NCBI RefSeq assembly: GCF_002067135.1
Contig: NZ_CP020105.1
Span: forward strand, 4,340,001-4,404,000
DNA: 64,000 nucleotides
Direction: 5' to 3'
DNA from: Spirosoma rigui
GTDB taxonomy: Bacteria; Bacteroidota; Bacteroidia; Cytophagales; Spirosomataceae
Both the position numbers and the translations under genes were made by a program. The notes beneath the pieces are model-generated. The model was given only the letters and a program-made list of their open reading frames with translations, ran no database searches and was not told the origin of the DNA. Positions 54,274 through 63,614 of this stretch are shown here, piece after piece; the first letter of the stretch is position 1; each line of letters opens with the position of its first letter.

Positions 54274-55236
54274 ATGGAATCAGGACCGCTCGTTTCCCTG
54301 GTCACGCTAAATTACAATCAGGCAGCAGTGACCTGTGCCCTGCTGGAATCAGTACAGCGGCTGTCTTACCCGGCTATTGAGGTGATTGTTGTGGATAACA
54401 ACTCGATCCAAAATCCGGAGCCTCTGATTCGGGAGCGCCGTTTCCCGAACACACGGGTAATCGTAAACCCGGCCAATCTGGGGTTTGCCGGGGGCAACAA
54501 CGTGGGTATTCAACAGGCCAAAGGCGAATACATCGTCCTGCTCAACAACGACACCGAAGTTACGCCCGATCTGATCGAACGCCTGCTGGAACCCTTCGCC
54601 ACCGATCCGTCCATCGGGGTTACCTGCCCCAAGATCCGCTATCACCAGCAGCCAACGGTTATCCAGTATGCGGGTTATACCCCCGTAAACCCTTATACCG
54701 GTCAGGCCCGGGCCGTGGGGAGCCACCAGGTCGACGAGGGTCAGTTCGACCAGCCCGGCCTGACCCACTTTGCCCACGGCGCGGCCCTGATGGTGAAACG
54801 GTCGGCCATTGAGCAGGCGGGCCTGCTGCCCGAACTGTATTTCCTGTATTACGAAGAGCTTGACTGGTGCTGCCGCATTCACCAGGCGGGTTTCGGGATA
54901 TACTACCAGCCCTCGGCGCTGGTCTATCACAAAGAATCGATGACCGTGGGGAAGAGCAACCCGCTCAAGGTGTATTACCAGACCCGCAACCGGATTCTGT
55001 TCATGCGCCGAAACGTGCCGCCCCGGTCGCTCTTGATTTTCTCCCTTTACTACGTTGCCCTCGCCCTGCCCAAAGCCCTTGTCCGCTATACCCTGAAGGG
55101 TCAGTTCGCGTTTCTGAAGGCCTACCTGCGTGGGCTGGGTTGGAACCTGACCCATAACGTTGACCGGGCCACGCTGGTCAAACCAGCGGCTATACACACC
55201 ACGACTCGTTTAACCCTTTCCGGGACCAGCGTATGA
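54274..55236 (+). CDS. GT2 glycosyltransferase, paralogue of 35986 gene
   Basis: This 320-residue GT-A enzyme opens LVSLVTLNYNQAA and carries VIVVDNNS, LGFAGGNNVG and LLNNDTEV, the same order and spacing as in the protein at 35986, with which it aligns along its length including the C-terminal YYQTRNR and hydrophobic stretch. It would add one sugar to a lipid-linked repeat. It is the first gene of module B and overlaps the next GT4 by 4 bases. Confidence 0.9.
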   Translation: MESGPLVSLVTLNYNQAAVTCALLESVQRLSYPAIEVIVVDNNSIQNPEPLIRERRFPNTRVIVNPANLGFAGGNNVGIQQAKGEYIVLLNNDTEVTPDLIERLLEPFATDPSIGVTCPKIRYHQQPTVIQYAGYTPVNPYTGQARAVGSHQVDEGQFDQPGLTHFAHGAALMVKRSAIEQAGLLPELYFLYYEELDWCCRIHQAGFGIYYQPSALVYHKESMTVGKSNPLKVYYQTRNRILFMRRNVPPRSLLIFSLYYVALALPKALVRYTLKGQFAFLKAYLRGLGWNLTHNVDRATLVKPAAIHTTTRLTLSGTSV

Positions 55237-56402
55237 GAATTGGCATCGAAGCTCAGCGTCTGCTGAGACCCCACAAACACGGCATGGACATTGTAGCTCT
55301 GGAACTCATCCGTGCGCTCCAGGCGATCGATCACGACAATGAGTATTTCATTTTCGTTCGCCCCGATTCAGATACGGCCTGCCTGACGCTGCAAGCCAAC
55401 TTCACCCTCGTGCAACTCCCGGGGATGAATTACGTTCAGTGGGAACAGGTGGCCCTGCCCCGGGCCCTGCGTGCCTACCGGATCGACGTGCTGCACTGTA
55501 CAGCCAACACAGGTCCCCTGCTCACGGGAGTTCCCGTCATCTTGACCCTGCACGATTTATTGTTCATGCAAACGCCAGCCGGTGTTAACACGGCTACGCT
55601 CTACCAGCGGCTGGGCAACCGGTACCGGGCCCTGCTAGTCAGGCGTCTGGTCCGGCGCTGCCAGTCGATCCTGACGATTTCCCAGTTCGCGGCTCAGCAG
55701 ATAAGCCGTGAACTGAATCTCCCTGCCGAACGGATCCGGGTTCTTTACAACGGCGTGAGCACCCGATTCTGCGAAGCCATTCCCGCCGGGCAACTGACCC
55801 GGGTCCAACAAACGTATCAGCTCCCTCCCCGGTACTTCTTTTTTCTGGGCAGTACCGACCCCCGCAAAAACAGCGTCAATGTACTGAACGCTTTTATCCG
55901 GTACGGGGCCACCGATCCGGACATACAACTCATCGTCAGCGGCAAACAACCGTCCTATCTAAAGCGGCTGCTGTCGGCCGACGAGTTTGCCTTCGTCGAG
56001 ACGCGCTGCCGATTCATTGGCTACGTCCCCGACGACGACCTGCCCGCTCTGTACACACTGGCCGAGACGTTCCTGTTCCCATCCCTCAGTGAAGGATTTG
56101 GTCTGCCCATACTGGAAGCCATGGCCTGCGGGACCCCCGTGATAACGGGTACGCTTACCTCCATGCCCGAAGTAGCCGGAAATGCGGCCGTGCTCGTTGA
56201 CGCGACCCAGCCCCAGCGGATTGCCAATGCCATGCAGCGGCTCAGCCAGGATACCGTTCTTCGCCAGATGCTCATCCGGAACGGGAAGGAGCGGGTTACC
56301 CAGTTCAGCTGGATGCGCACGGCCGAGCAGTTGCTGGCGATTTATAAAACATTCGCGCCCGACACCGTTCAGCCAGTTCCCTCCAATTTCCAGCCGATCT
56401 GA
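55233..56402 (+). CDS. GT4 family glycosyltransferase
   Basis: The 389-residue GT-B enzyme starts IGIEAQRLLRPHKHGMDIVALEL and has HCTANTGPLL, LTLHDLL, TISQFAAQQISR, YNGVSTRF, and the E-x7-E motif EGFGLPILEAMACGTP. It resembles the mannosyl- or glucosyl-transferring GT4 branch and the protein at 47608. Its TGA stop lies inside the perfect hairpin at 56399-56448. It overlaps the preceding GT2 by 4 bases (ATGA). Confidence 0.93.
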   Translation: MRIGIEAQRLLRPHKHGMDIVALELIRALQAIDHDNEYFIFVRPDSDTACLTLQANFTLVQLPGMNYVQWEQVALPRALRAYRIDVLHCTANTGPLLTGVPVILTLHDLLFMQTPAGVNTATLYQRLGNRYRALLVRRLVRRCQSILTISQFAAQQISRELNLPAERIRVLYNGVSTRFCEAIPAGQLTRVQQTYQLPPRYFFFLGSTDPRKNSVNVLNAFIRYGATDPDIQLIVSGKQPSYLKRLLSADEFAFVETRCRFIGYVPDDDLPALYTLAETFLFPSLSEGFGLPILEAMACGTPVITGTLTSMPEVAGNAAVLVDATQPQRIANAMQRLSQDTVLRQMLIRNGKERVTQFSWMRTAEQLLAIYKTFAPDTVQPVPSNFQPI

Positions 56403-56448
56403 GCGGTGCGGTGCCCCGGCAAACGGGCCGGGGCACCGCACCGCTCAG
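56399..56448. terminator. Perfect 22-bp hairpin containing both convergent stop codons
   Basis: Arms 56399-56420 and 56427-56448 are exact reverse complements with a six-base loop. The plus-strand TGA (56400-56402) and the minus-strand TGA (56447-56445) are mirror positions of the same stem. It has no T-tract beyond the arms, so it may act as a bidirectional terminator or RNA-end barrier. Confidence 0.7.
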
Positions 56449-57629
56449 GACTGGCCGCGCTCCTTGACCTGGTGGGGCGTGTGCAGAAACTGGTTTTTGG
56501 CAGTCTTCATGTTATAAATCGACTTCAGGAAGCTGGTAAACAGTACCGGCAGTTTGAGCAGTTCGGCGAACCCGATCCGGCGAATCAGGGCGTTGGGCGT
56601 TGCGATGTAGAACGTCAGCAGCAGCGCCGTCAACTGTACCAGGGCACACAGGAAGAACCCCGTACTACCCAGCAACCCGGTCAGCACCACGCTCCCCCCC
56701 AACATACCCAGCAGCAGGATACGGGGCGGCAGCAGCGTTTGAAATACCTTGTCGGCGTAGTCCACATTGCCCGTGAACAACGCCCGCAGGCCCGACCAGA
56801 AGTTGAGCCGTAGGTACTTGTACTGGGCCGCGATCCAGCGGGTGCGCTGGGTTTCGAAAACGGCTTCGTTCGGCACTTTTTCGTCGTAGACGTACGCCAC
56901 CGGGAGGTACCCGAATGACATTCGCTGGCGCAGCAGCCGCATCTCCAGCTCTTTATCAAACCCTCCTACGGCCTGAATGGCGGGCATGGCTTCTTTCAGC
57001 AGCGGATAGGTCAGCGCCATACCCGAACCAATCAGAGCCGCCGACAGCCCGACCGAGCGATGTCCCTGCCGGAAGATGTGGTTGTTCACCTCTTCACTGA
57101 TGGCGTCGAGCACAGCTACCGTGCTATCGGTGTTTTTGGCAACCCGGTGCCCCTGCACCACCTGCCAGCCGCGCTGAAAAGCGGTATTTACCTGCTGGAG
57201 AAAGTTGGGAGCCATCAGGTTATCGGCATCCAGGATCACGGCGATGTCATAGGCGTCGGGAAGTTGCTGCAGGGCTACGTTGAGCGCCTTGGCCTTTGTC
57301 GACTTATCGAAGCGAACCTCGATGACCCGGATCGGGAGCGTTCGCAGAGTTTCGATCGTTTCAGTACGCAGCGAATCGGCAATAACGACAATGTCGTAGT
57401 CCGACGCCGGGTACTGCTGGTTGAGGCCGTGGCGGGCCGACTCCAGAATGACCGCATCTTCTTTGTAGGCCGGGATCAGCACCGCGATCCGTCGGTTGGT
57501 ATCCGACGCCAGGGGTACCAGCGCATTACCCGGCCGCAGCCGGCCGGCAACAGCGAAAAACAGCAGGTAAACCACCACCAGGGCGGTATACCCAAATACA
57601 ACAACGGCCAGGAACGTAACGATAACCAT
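56445..57629 (-). CDS. GT2 processive-type glycosyltransferase, paralogue of 29306 gene
   Basis: This 394-residue membrane GT2 has an N-terminal helix, LIPAYKEDAV, ILDADN, the QRTRWIAAQ motif (QxxRW) and a C-terminal FLHTPH. The order of segments and the GHRVAKNTDS stretch match the 29306 protein. It may make or extend the main chain of the second polysaccharide. It is followed in the gene direction by the terminator at 56399-56448; the O-antigen polymerase-like gene lies 12 bases upstream. Confidence 0.9.
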   Translation of the reverse strand: MVIVTFLAVVVFGYTALVVVYLLFFAVAGRLRPGNALVPLASDTNRRIAVLIPAYKEDAVILESARHGLNQQYPASDYDIVVIADSLRTETIETLRTLPIRVIEVRFDKSTKAKALNVALQQLPDAYDIAVILDADNLMAPNFLQQVNTAFQRGWQVVQGHRVAKNTDSTVAVLDAISEEVNNHIFRQGHRSVGLSAALIGSGMALTYPLLKEAMPAIQAVGGFDKELEMRLLRQRMSFGYLPVAYVYDEKVPNEAVFETQRTRWIAAQYKYLRLNFWSGLRALFTGNVDYADKVFQTLLPPRILLLGMLGGSVVLTGLLGSTGFFLCALVQLTALLLTFYIATPNALIRRIGFAELLKLPVLFTSFLKSIYNMKTAKNQFLHTPHQVKERGQS

Positions 57630-57641
57630 AAGACGAGGGGT

Positions 57642-59165
57642 TTAAGTACGGGGAACGAATGATTCAGGGGGCGTATCGGCCGTGGCCGGTTCGGGAAGTG
57701 GTTCGAACCGGCTGCCAACGGTAAAAAAAACCAGACTGATATAGAGAACGGTGTTGGATGGCAGCTGCCCGAATACCTGATTGCCGTAGCTCGCGGCTGC
57801 CACACCCACGAAGCCGCAGTACAGGCCCATCATGGTTGATTTGAGGGCCGGGTCGCGCAGGCGGGACACCTTGACGAAGCCAATTACGGCCATCACCACC
57901 AGCGAAAGCAGGTGCAGCACCAGCCCGATCACCCCGGACTCAACCCATATTTTGACGTACCAGCTGTCAAGCGCGGTTTCGGCCAGGAACGTGCCGGGCG
58001 AGAATCGCCGTCCCCAGTCGCCCCCCGAGCCAATGCCGCCCCCCAGCGGACGGGACGCCAAATAGAGCGAAAGCTTCTGCTGGTTTTCGAGCCGCACGAG
58101 CAGCGACGGGTCGTTGGGATCGAGGGCTGACCGTATGCGCTGCACCTGGTAGTTACCCTGCCCGGCGTTGGTAAACTTCAGAAGGCCAAAGGCACCACCG
58201 GCCAGGGTCAGCCCGATGCTGAGGATGACGATGTTCTTTTTGAGAAACAGGTACAGGGGCAGCCCCACGACCAGCACGAATAAAGGCCCCCGGCTGCCGG
58301 CAATGGCGAATCCCCAGAAAAAGAAAAGTGCCAATCCGGCGAAAAGCAGTTTCCGGCCCAGTTTGGGTTCCTCCAATGCCTTGATGAGGGCAAACAGGGT
58401 AACGTGGGACATGGCCGCCCCAAACTGGCCGGCGTCCGAATAGAACGAAAAGCTGCGCAGGTGCCCGAAGAGCACGTGCGTCTTTTTCGCCCCGCTCTCC
58501 AGCCACATCGTTTCGCCGTGGGTCAGCCCGACGTACTGCTGCTTGAATGCCCAGATGGCAGCCAGCACCGACCAGATCAGCCACGTCCACACGAACTGGT
58601 TCACCATCCGGCGGTCTTTCATGATCAGCAGCACAATGATGACCACCTGAATCCAGTATAGCGATACCCCCCGAACGGCATAGAACCAGGCTTCCCGGCT
58701 GCGGGCCTCCGGGTTGAGCAGTTGCAGCAGCGTATAGATGAACCAGCCCAGCACCAGATAAAAGACAGATACGTGCAGTGGAGACGGCTCTCCCGTGGGC
58801 CGCGTAACGGGGTTAAGCAGCATTCCCAGCAGGGTGAGCAGCAGCAGGCCATCAATGGCCAGCCCGAAGGGGGCGTCCGTTTCGAGTAGACGCCCCAGTC
58901 CGTTGACAAGGAAACTCAGGTGGATATACGTCCAGAAGCTCACGATGGGCCGGGCCAGGCAGATGATGACGAAGAGCAGGGCCAGCGGTCCCGCAATGAA
59001 CAGGCCGGCCACGGCTACCCCGCCCCGGGACACCAGCAGCCCCACCGCTACGGCGCTTCCGATGGCAACCAGCCCCAGCGCGGCCGACCCGACCCGGGTG
59101 TCCAGATAGCGGTTAGCGAGCCCACTCATGCCGGACGTGTTTGATAAACTGATGGAACTGTCCAA
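57642..59165 (-). CDS. O-antigen ligase/polymerase-like (Wzy) protein, paralogue of 38197 gene
   Basis: The 507-residue protein has about ten membrane helices and the family segment FSFYSDAGQFGAAM followed by GSRGPLFVLVVGLPLYLFLKK, also present in the 38197 protein. It would polymerise or ligate lipid-linked repeats. Two starts are possible: 59165, which overlaps the flippase gene by 53 bases, or ATG 59129 (17-base overlap). It belongs to a minus-strand run TolC-like, Wzz-like, Wzx, Wzy, GT2. Confidence 0.86.
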   Translation of the reverse strand: MDSSISLSNTSGMSGLANRYLDTRVGSAALGLVAIGSAVAVGLLVSRGGVAVAGLFIAGPLALLFVIICLARPIVSFWTYIHLSFLVNGLGRLLETDAPFGLAIDGLLLLTLLGMLLNPVTRPTGEPSPLHVSVFYLVLGWFIYTLLQLLNPEARSREAWFYAVRGVSLYWIQVVIIVLLIMKDRRMVNQFVWTWLIWSVLAAIWAFKQQYVGLTHGETMWLESGAKKTHVLFGHLRSFSFYSDAGQFGAAMSHVTLFALIKALEEPKLGRKLLFAGLALFFFWGFAIAGSRGPLFVLVVGLPLYLFLKKNIVILSIGLTLAGGAFGLLKFTNAGQGNYQVQRIRSALDPNDPSLLVRLENQQKLSLYLASRPLGGGIGSGGDWGRRFSPGTFLAETALDSWYVKIWVESGVIGLVLHLLSLVVMAVIGFVKVSRLRDPALKSTMMGLYCGFVGVAAASYGNQVFGQLPSNTVLYISLVFFTVGSRFEPLPEPATADTPPESFVPRT

Positions 59166-60465
59166 GTCCGGTCTGCAACGTTTGGCGCAGCGACACCGGC
59201 ACGTAGACCCGCAGGAACCCGAACCCCACGAACAGCCCTACCAGGAACGTTGTGATGGACACGAAGGCGACTCCCACCACCGACTTAAAGATGAGCAGGG
59301 CAATCAGGTCGCCGATGAGATTGACGACCAGCATACAGATTACTTTCAAGAGGTTCTTCTGCGGTTTGTTGACGATGTCGAGGCCAACGCCCGAGTAGCG
59401 GTCGAGTGCCAGAAAGAGCGCGTAAACCATAAAGAACCGGAGTACGTTTGCGCTGTCGCCGGTCCCATCGCCCCCCAGCAGGTGCAGCAGGGGCTGGGCA
59501 GCCAGCATCCCCCCTACGCACAGCGGCAGCAGCATCAGCCACAGCCGACCGGCCTGCTCGTGAAAATAGGTCGCCCAGCCGCTCGCCGACCGGCTTGCAT
59601 AGAGCTGCGCCAGGCGGGGCATGTCGGTCACGACCACACTCCGGATCGGCATCTCGATCAACTCCACCAACCGCTGGGGCAGCGTGTAGACGACCACCGC
59701 TTCGGGTCCCAGGAGTGCCCCGATCAGGAGCCGGTCGGAACTGCGGAGCAGGTTGGATACCAGCAACGTTCCCATGCTGTAACGACCGAAATCCAGCAGG
59801 CTCCGCCGTTCGTCGGCCGTTCCGGCCAGCATCGCTGTCGGCTGCGCCCAGCCCGTCAGCAGTACCACCGCGCTGATCAGGGCGTGGGTAAGCGTGTAGG
59901 TGATCAGCAGGTACGTATTGTCGACCTGTCTGGTGTAGTGCCCCACCGCAATGAAAGCCAGAAACACAACCTGCACCCCCACCCGAACGGCCTGCATGGC
60001 TTTGAACCGGGACCGGGACTGTAGCAGCCAGGTGCTGATGTTGACCGGCAGGGCCACCGCACTCAGACCCACGATCCAGCCCGCCAGCACGGGCCACTGC
60101 TCGCCATAACCCAGCAGACCGGCTACACCCGCTACGCTGCCCAGCAGAACGGCCATCACCCCCAGAAAAGCGCCTGACAGTTGCCAGGCGGCACCAGCCC
60201 ACCGCCGAATCAGCGGCAGCGCCGTTTCGGTTGCCAGGTTCCGGATCAGGGCGTTCAGGATCAGGCCCGAACGGAGCGTATCGGCCAGGGCGTAAACCGT
60301 CAGGAACAGAATCCATTTCCCGAACTCCTCTTTGCTGCACACCCGCGCCAGTATTGCCAGGGTCAGCAGACCCAGCAGCGCCGATATACCATTACCGAGC
60401 AGGGAAACAAACGCGTTGGTCCGGAGCAGCCGGCTACCGGCTGCCTGTAGTTTTTTTACGGTCAT
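59113..60465 (-). CDS. Wzx-type flippase, paralogue of 44093 gene
   Basis: The 450-residue protein has about 12 membrane helices of the MOP superfamily (oligosaccharide flippase). Its N-terminal SLLGNGISALLGLLTLAILARV segment and a middle LLGPEAVVVYTLPQRLVEL are typical. It would move the lipid-linked repeat to the periplasm. Similarity to the 44093 protein is only at family level. Its start overlaps the stop of the Wzz-like gene by 4 bases, and its end overlaps the Wzy-like gene. Confidence 0.88.
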   Translation of the reverse strand: MTVKKLQAAGSRLLRTNAFVSLLGNGISALLGLLTLAILARVCSKEEFGKWILFLTVYALADTLRSGLILNALIRNLATETALPLIRRWAGAAWQLSGAFLGVMAVLLGSVAGVAGLLGYGEQWPVLAGWIVGLSAVALPVNISTWLLQSRSRFKAMQAVRVGVQVVFLAFIAVGHYTRQVDNTYLLITYTLTHALISAVVLLTGWAQPTAMLAGTADERRSLLDFGRYSMGTLLVSNLLRSSDRLLIGALLGPEAVVVYTLPQRLVELIEMPIRSVVVTDMPRLAQLYASRSASGWATYFHEQAGRLWLMLLPLCVGGMLAAQPLLHLLGGDGTGDSANVLRFFMVYALFLALDRYSGVGLDIVNKPQKNLLKVICMLVVNLIGDLIALLIFKSVVGVAFVSITTFLVGLFVGFGFLRVYVPVSLRQTLQTGLGQFHQFIKHVRHEWAR

Positions 60466-62666
60466 GATTCAGTGGTGGCGGGCAAGGAGACGGGCACGGG
60501 CCGGCCCTTCTTACCCCGTTTTTTCGTCGGGCTCGCTATGGGGCCCAGCAGTGGTTCGAGCAGATCGGGCTCAACCCGGTCCACGACCATCATAAGCCGG
60601 CTCTGGCTGGCTTTCTGGTAGAACTGCACCAGCACACTGTCGGTACGGGCCCAGCTCAGGGATGCATCCACGATGAGCAGGGACAGGCTGGCCCGGGCCA
60701 CCAGGTAAGCCGGAATTGACGTATCGCGCAGGGCGGGCAGTTCCAGAAATACAAAGGAGTAGGCCGACGCAGTCGCCAGACCGGCTTTCTCCAGCAGGCA
60801 GTCGACCTGTTGGGTATCGGCAAAGTCAGACGTTACCGGGTACGTACCCCAGGCAACGCCCGCCGGGTCATTGCCATCGGTGGGCAGGGCCGCATGGGGA
60901 CTCAGGTAAGCGACCGCATGGCCCGCCCGCGCCATCCGGCGGCAGATGTGCTCCCCCACCCACGAAGCCCGCCCGCCCGACTGGGTGCTGAACAGCACAA
61001 TCAGCTCATAGGGATTCGTACGCGACGACGCCAGCGTCTCAATCAGAATGACACTGCGGAGCTGCTCCACCATACCCGCTTCTACCCGTTGCAGCAGGTC
61101 GGGGTTCTTCGTTTTGGTGATCAACGGAAAGGCAGCCGCCAGGGACAGACCCGTTTTTTCTTCGGCCTGCTCGGGGGTACGCAGTCCTTTGGTGAGCAGT
61201 TCGACCGTCAGCAGGGTGGCGAACGAGAGCACGAAGCCCGCCAGAAACGACGCCAGGAGCAGCACCATGCGCTTCGAGGGCTGGGGCGACAGCGGAAACT
61301 TGGGCGCATCGAGGACGGTAAGCGGGCCACTCATTTCCAGGTTTTTCTGCCGGAGCCGGGCCAGGTTCAGGCCATGCAGCACCGACAGGTACTCTTTCTC
61401 TGCCACGCCCACCTCGCGTTCCATCCGGTTCATTGTCGAGCCCAGGGGCGCAAACTCGGTGTAGATCGCGTCGTACTCTTTCAGCCGCTTTTCGATCACG
61501 ACGATCCGGGCCGCCGATTCTTCATATTCCAGCAACTTGGTCAGCCATTCGTTCAGCACGTCGCCCTGCGGTAGCCCCTCCTGCGTGTTGTTGGCATTAT
61601 AATACGTGCGGGCCACCTGACGCAGTTCCTCCGACTGCTGCTGGAACAGACCCTGCAACCGGTCGATGACAGCCGCGGGCTGACCAAAAATCGTGGCGTT
61701 GGCCAGTTGGGTCTGCAGTTTGGCCAGTTCATTGCGCCGGGCCAGGATATCGTCATTGGTGGTAACTACCGTAAGCCGGCTCGACAGGCGCTTTTCCAGC
61801 GTCGCCAGGGCGGCCTTCGACGCCCGAAACCGCATCATCTCCTGATTGTACTGGGTGGTCATATCCTCCTTGGACTCGGCCACGAACTTCGACTGCTCAC
61901 CGTAGTTGATGATCTTGTTGTCGACGCCAAAGTTCTTCAGGGTGTTTTCGGCCCCCTGCAGGCTCTGGTATGACCGCTTGACCTGATTCTCGAAATAGCG
62001 GACAACATTGGTCGTCTCCGACGATTTCACGTGGGTATAGCGTTGCCGGAACACGTCGATCAGGATCGCCAGGGTATGCTGGCAGATGGCCGGGTCGTCG
62101 GCTTTGAACGACAATTCCAGCATATCGCTGGAGTTTTTCCGTACCACCGTGAGCCGGCTGGTGATGCCGTCAATGTCGTAATTTGACTTAGAGTCGTAAA
62201 GAATCTTCTTAAGGAGGTTGTTCTCCGGCCGCTTCACCATTTGCCGGATCCGTTCGTAGGTAGCGCCCTCATTGCGGGGTACTACGATCTGGGCCCGGTG
62301 CTTTTTGTCGACCAGCTCGGCCAGAGCCGCAAATCCTTTTTTATTGAGCGTATACGGATCGGGTTTGGTCAGGACCAGGTGACTGGCCAGCAAATGCATG
62401 GACACATCCTCGATCGTCTCGCCCGACTTAATCGTGGTGATGAGGTTATCGAAGGCGTTGTTGACAGCGTAGTTATCGAGCCGCGAGTCTTCGCTGCTGG
62501 TGATCGAGTAACCCGACGCGAGACCGGTATAAATGGTGGCATCCGTCACGTAGTCCCGCTGCATGTCGCGGGTGGAGTAAAAGACGGTACCCGCCGAGAT
62601 GACGGGCAGCAGCAGGAGCCAGATCCACTTCCGTTTCAGGATTCGTTTGATAAGGAGTAGGTTCAT
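60462..62666 (-). CDS. Wzz/GNVR chain-length protein, P-loop lost
   Basis: The 734-residue protein has two membrane helices (about 14-32 and 465-488), a coiled-coil periplasmic domain and a GNVR-like region, matching the 41859 protein along its length. In the cytosolic ATPase-like part the P-loop Lys is replaced: GGRASW (Ala567) stands where QGKTW is in module A. The A'-like motif is ELPAL and the C-terminus has no tyrosine. It therefore looks like a non-catalytic co-polymerase. It would regulate chain length with Wzy. Confidence 0.88.
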   Translation of the reverse strand: MNLLLIKRILKRKWIWLLLLPVISAGTVFYSTRDMQRDYVTDATIYTGLASGYSITSSEDSRLDNYAVNNAFDNLITTIKSGETIEDVSMHLLASHLVLTKPDPYTLNKKGFAALAELVDKKHRAQIVVPRNEGATYERIRQMVKRPENNLLKKILYDSKSNYDIDGITSRLTVVRKNSSDMLELSFKADDPAICQHTLAILIDVFRQRYTHVKSSETTNVVRYFENQVKRSYQSLQGAENTLKNFGVDNKIINYGEQSKFVAESKEDMTTQYNQEMMRFRASKAALATLEKRLSSRLTVVTTNDDILARRNELAKLQTQLANATIFGQPAAVIDRLQGLFQQQSEELRQVARTYYNANNTQEGLPQGDVLNEWLTKLLEYEESAARIVVIEKRLKEYDAIYTEFAPLGSTMNRMEREVGVAEKEYLSVLHGLNLARLRQKNLEMSGPLTVLDAPKFPLSPQPSKRMVLLLASFLAGFVLSFATLLTVELLTKGLRTPEQAEEKTGLSLAAAFPLITKTKNPDLLQRVEAGMVEQLRSVILIETLASSRTNPYELIVLFSTQSGGRASWVGEHICRRMARAGHAVAYLSPHAALPTDGNDPAGVAWGTYPVTSDFADTQQVDCLLEKAGLATASAYSFVFLELPALRDTSIPAYLVARASLSLLIVDASLSWARTDSVLVQFYQKASQSRLMMVVDRVEPDLLEPLLGPIASPTKKRGKKGRPVPVSLPATTES

Positions 62667-62673
62667 GGGCCGG

Positions 62674-63498
62674 TCAGTGCTTGGCTATCAGTTGGGCCAG
62701 GTCAACACCAACCAGAGCGACCATATCATACAGGAAGCTCAGCATGTCGCCCCGCTCCTTTTCTACGTTGTGCTGCGCAATGGCGTTGACGTTGCTGCTG
62801 CTGGCCAGGTTAGCCGCGCTGATTTTACCCTGCTGCATCTCTACCTCGGCCACCCGGTAGGCCATCATGGCCAGCTGGGCATCCCGAATCCGGATACCCA
62901 GCAACCGGTGGGCCGTCAACAGGCCCTGGTAGGTTCGGTTGAGGTCCCGCTTCAGTTCGAGTTTGCTGATGTCTTTCCGGGCCGATGCCGCGCTGAGTTC
63001 GGCCCGCATCTGGTTGATCTTGTGTCGCCGGCCCAGCAACTCCGACACCGGTACCTGGATATTTATTCCCATACGCCGGCCGTTGATGGACTGCAGAAAA
63101 TCGCTGGCGACGGTACCGGTATTGAGGTAGGCCTGATTGCCGGTAGCATACGTAAAGAACGGGCTGACAACCTGCAGAACGGCCACTTTACTCAGGCTCA
63201 GGCTCGCCACTTTTCCGTCTACCATGGCCTCTTCAAACCGTACCAGTGGGGAGTGCCGAACGGCAATCTCGTATAAACTGTCGAAGGGCAGTAGCTGGTC
63301 GGCCAGGCTCTTCGAAACGTCCAGCAGGATGGTATCCGGTTCGGTCACCACCGGATGTAACGGCTCGCTGACCACGGCCTGCCCGGCGCGGGAGGGTTGC
63401 GCCAAGCAGGCAGGCAGAAATGTAAGCACCAAGCAAAAAACAGTAAGTAGAATACTAGAAGCACTATATACAGGATAATTTTGGCCGCCTACTGCCAT
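62674..63498 (-). CDS. Half-length TolC-like protein, paralogue of 40994 gene
   Basis: The 274-residue product has an N-terminal hydrophobic signal (about 14-34) and one OEP/TolC repeat. It shares YATGNQAYLNTGT, LLGRRHKI and long helices with the 40994 protein (YSTGNQAILSTGT, LFGRSQQI). It lies 7 bases before the Wzz-like gene, the same partner as in module A. No Wza-type outer membrane polysaccharide export protein is seen. ATG 63498 is followed by the signal peptide. Confidence 0.82.
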   Translation of the reverse strand: MAVGGQNYPVYSASSILLTVFCLVLTFLPACLAQPSRAGQAVVSEPLHPVVTEPDTILLDVSKSLADQLLPFDSLYEIAVRHSPLVRFEEAMVDGKVASLSLSKVAVLQVVSPFFTYATGNQAYLNTGTVASDFLQSINGRRMGINIQVPVSELLGRRHKINQMRAELSAASARKDISKLELKRDLNRTYQGLLTAHRLLGIRIRDAQLAMMAYRVAEVEMQQGKISAANLASSSNVNAIAQHNVEKERGDMLSFLYDMVALVGVDLAQLIAKH

Positions 63499-63525
63499 GA
63501 CTGTAAACTTTATGTTTTTTATTCT

Positions 63526-63534
63526 GTAAATATA
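63526..63534 (-). promoter_or_regulatory. Candidate -7 element before the minus-strand TolC-like gene
   Basis: On the minus strand the site reads TATATTTAC and ends 27 bases before the ATG at 63498. It matches TAnnTTTAC, as found before other EPS genes here. The -33 box is not clear. Confidence 0.25.
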
Positions 63535-63572
63535 TATACATTTACTTAGTTATTTACCCACTTGTGGTTAGG

Positions 63573-63581
63573 TATTTTTAC
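63573..63581 (+). promoter_or_regulatory. Candidate -7 element before partial GT gene at window end
   Basis: TATTTTTAC ends 33 bases before the ATG at 63615 and fits TAnnTTTAC. It lies in the AT-rich divergent region shared with the TolC-like gene on the minus strand. Confidence 0.25.
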
Positions 63582-63614
63582 ATTTAGCATCAAACTATCT
63601 ACTTCGTACCGTCG

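Noticed and set aside
59285-60340. 351-codon second minus-strand frame within the Wzx gene
   Set aside because: Arg/Gly/Ala-rich shadow; the other frame encodes a proper 12-helix flippase.
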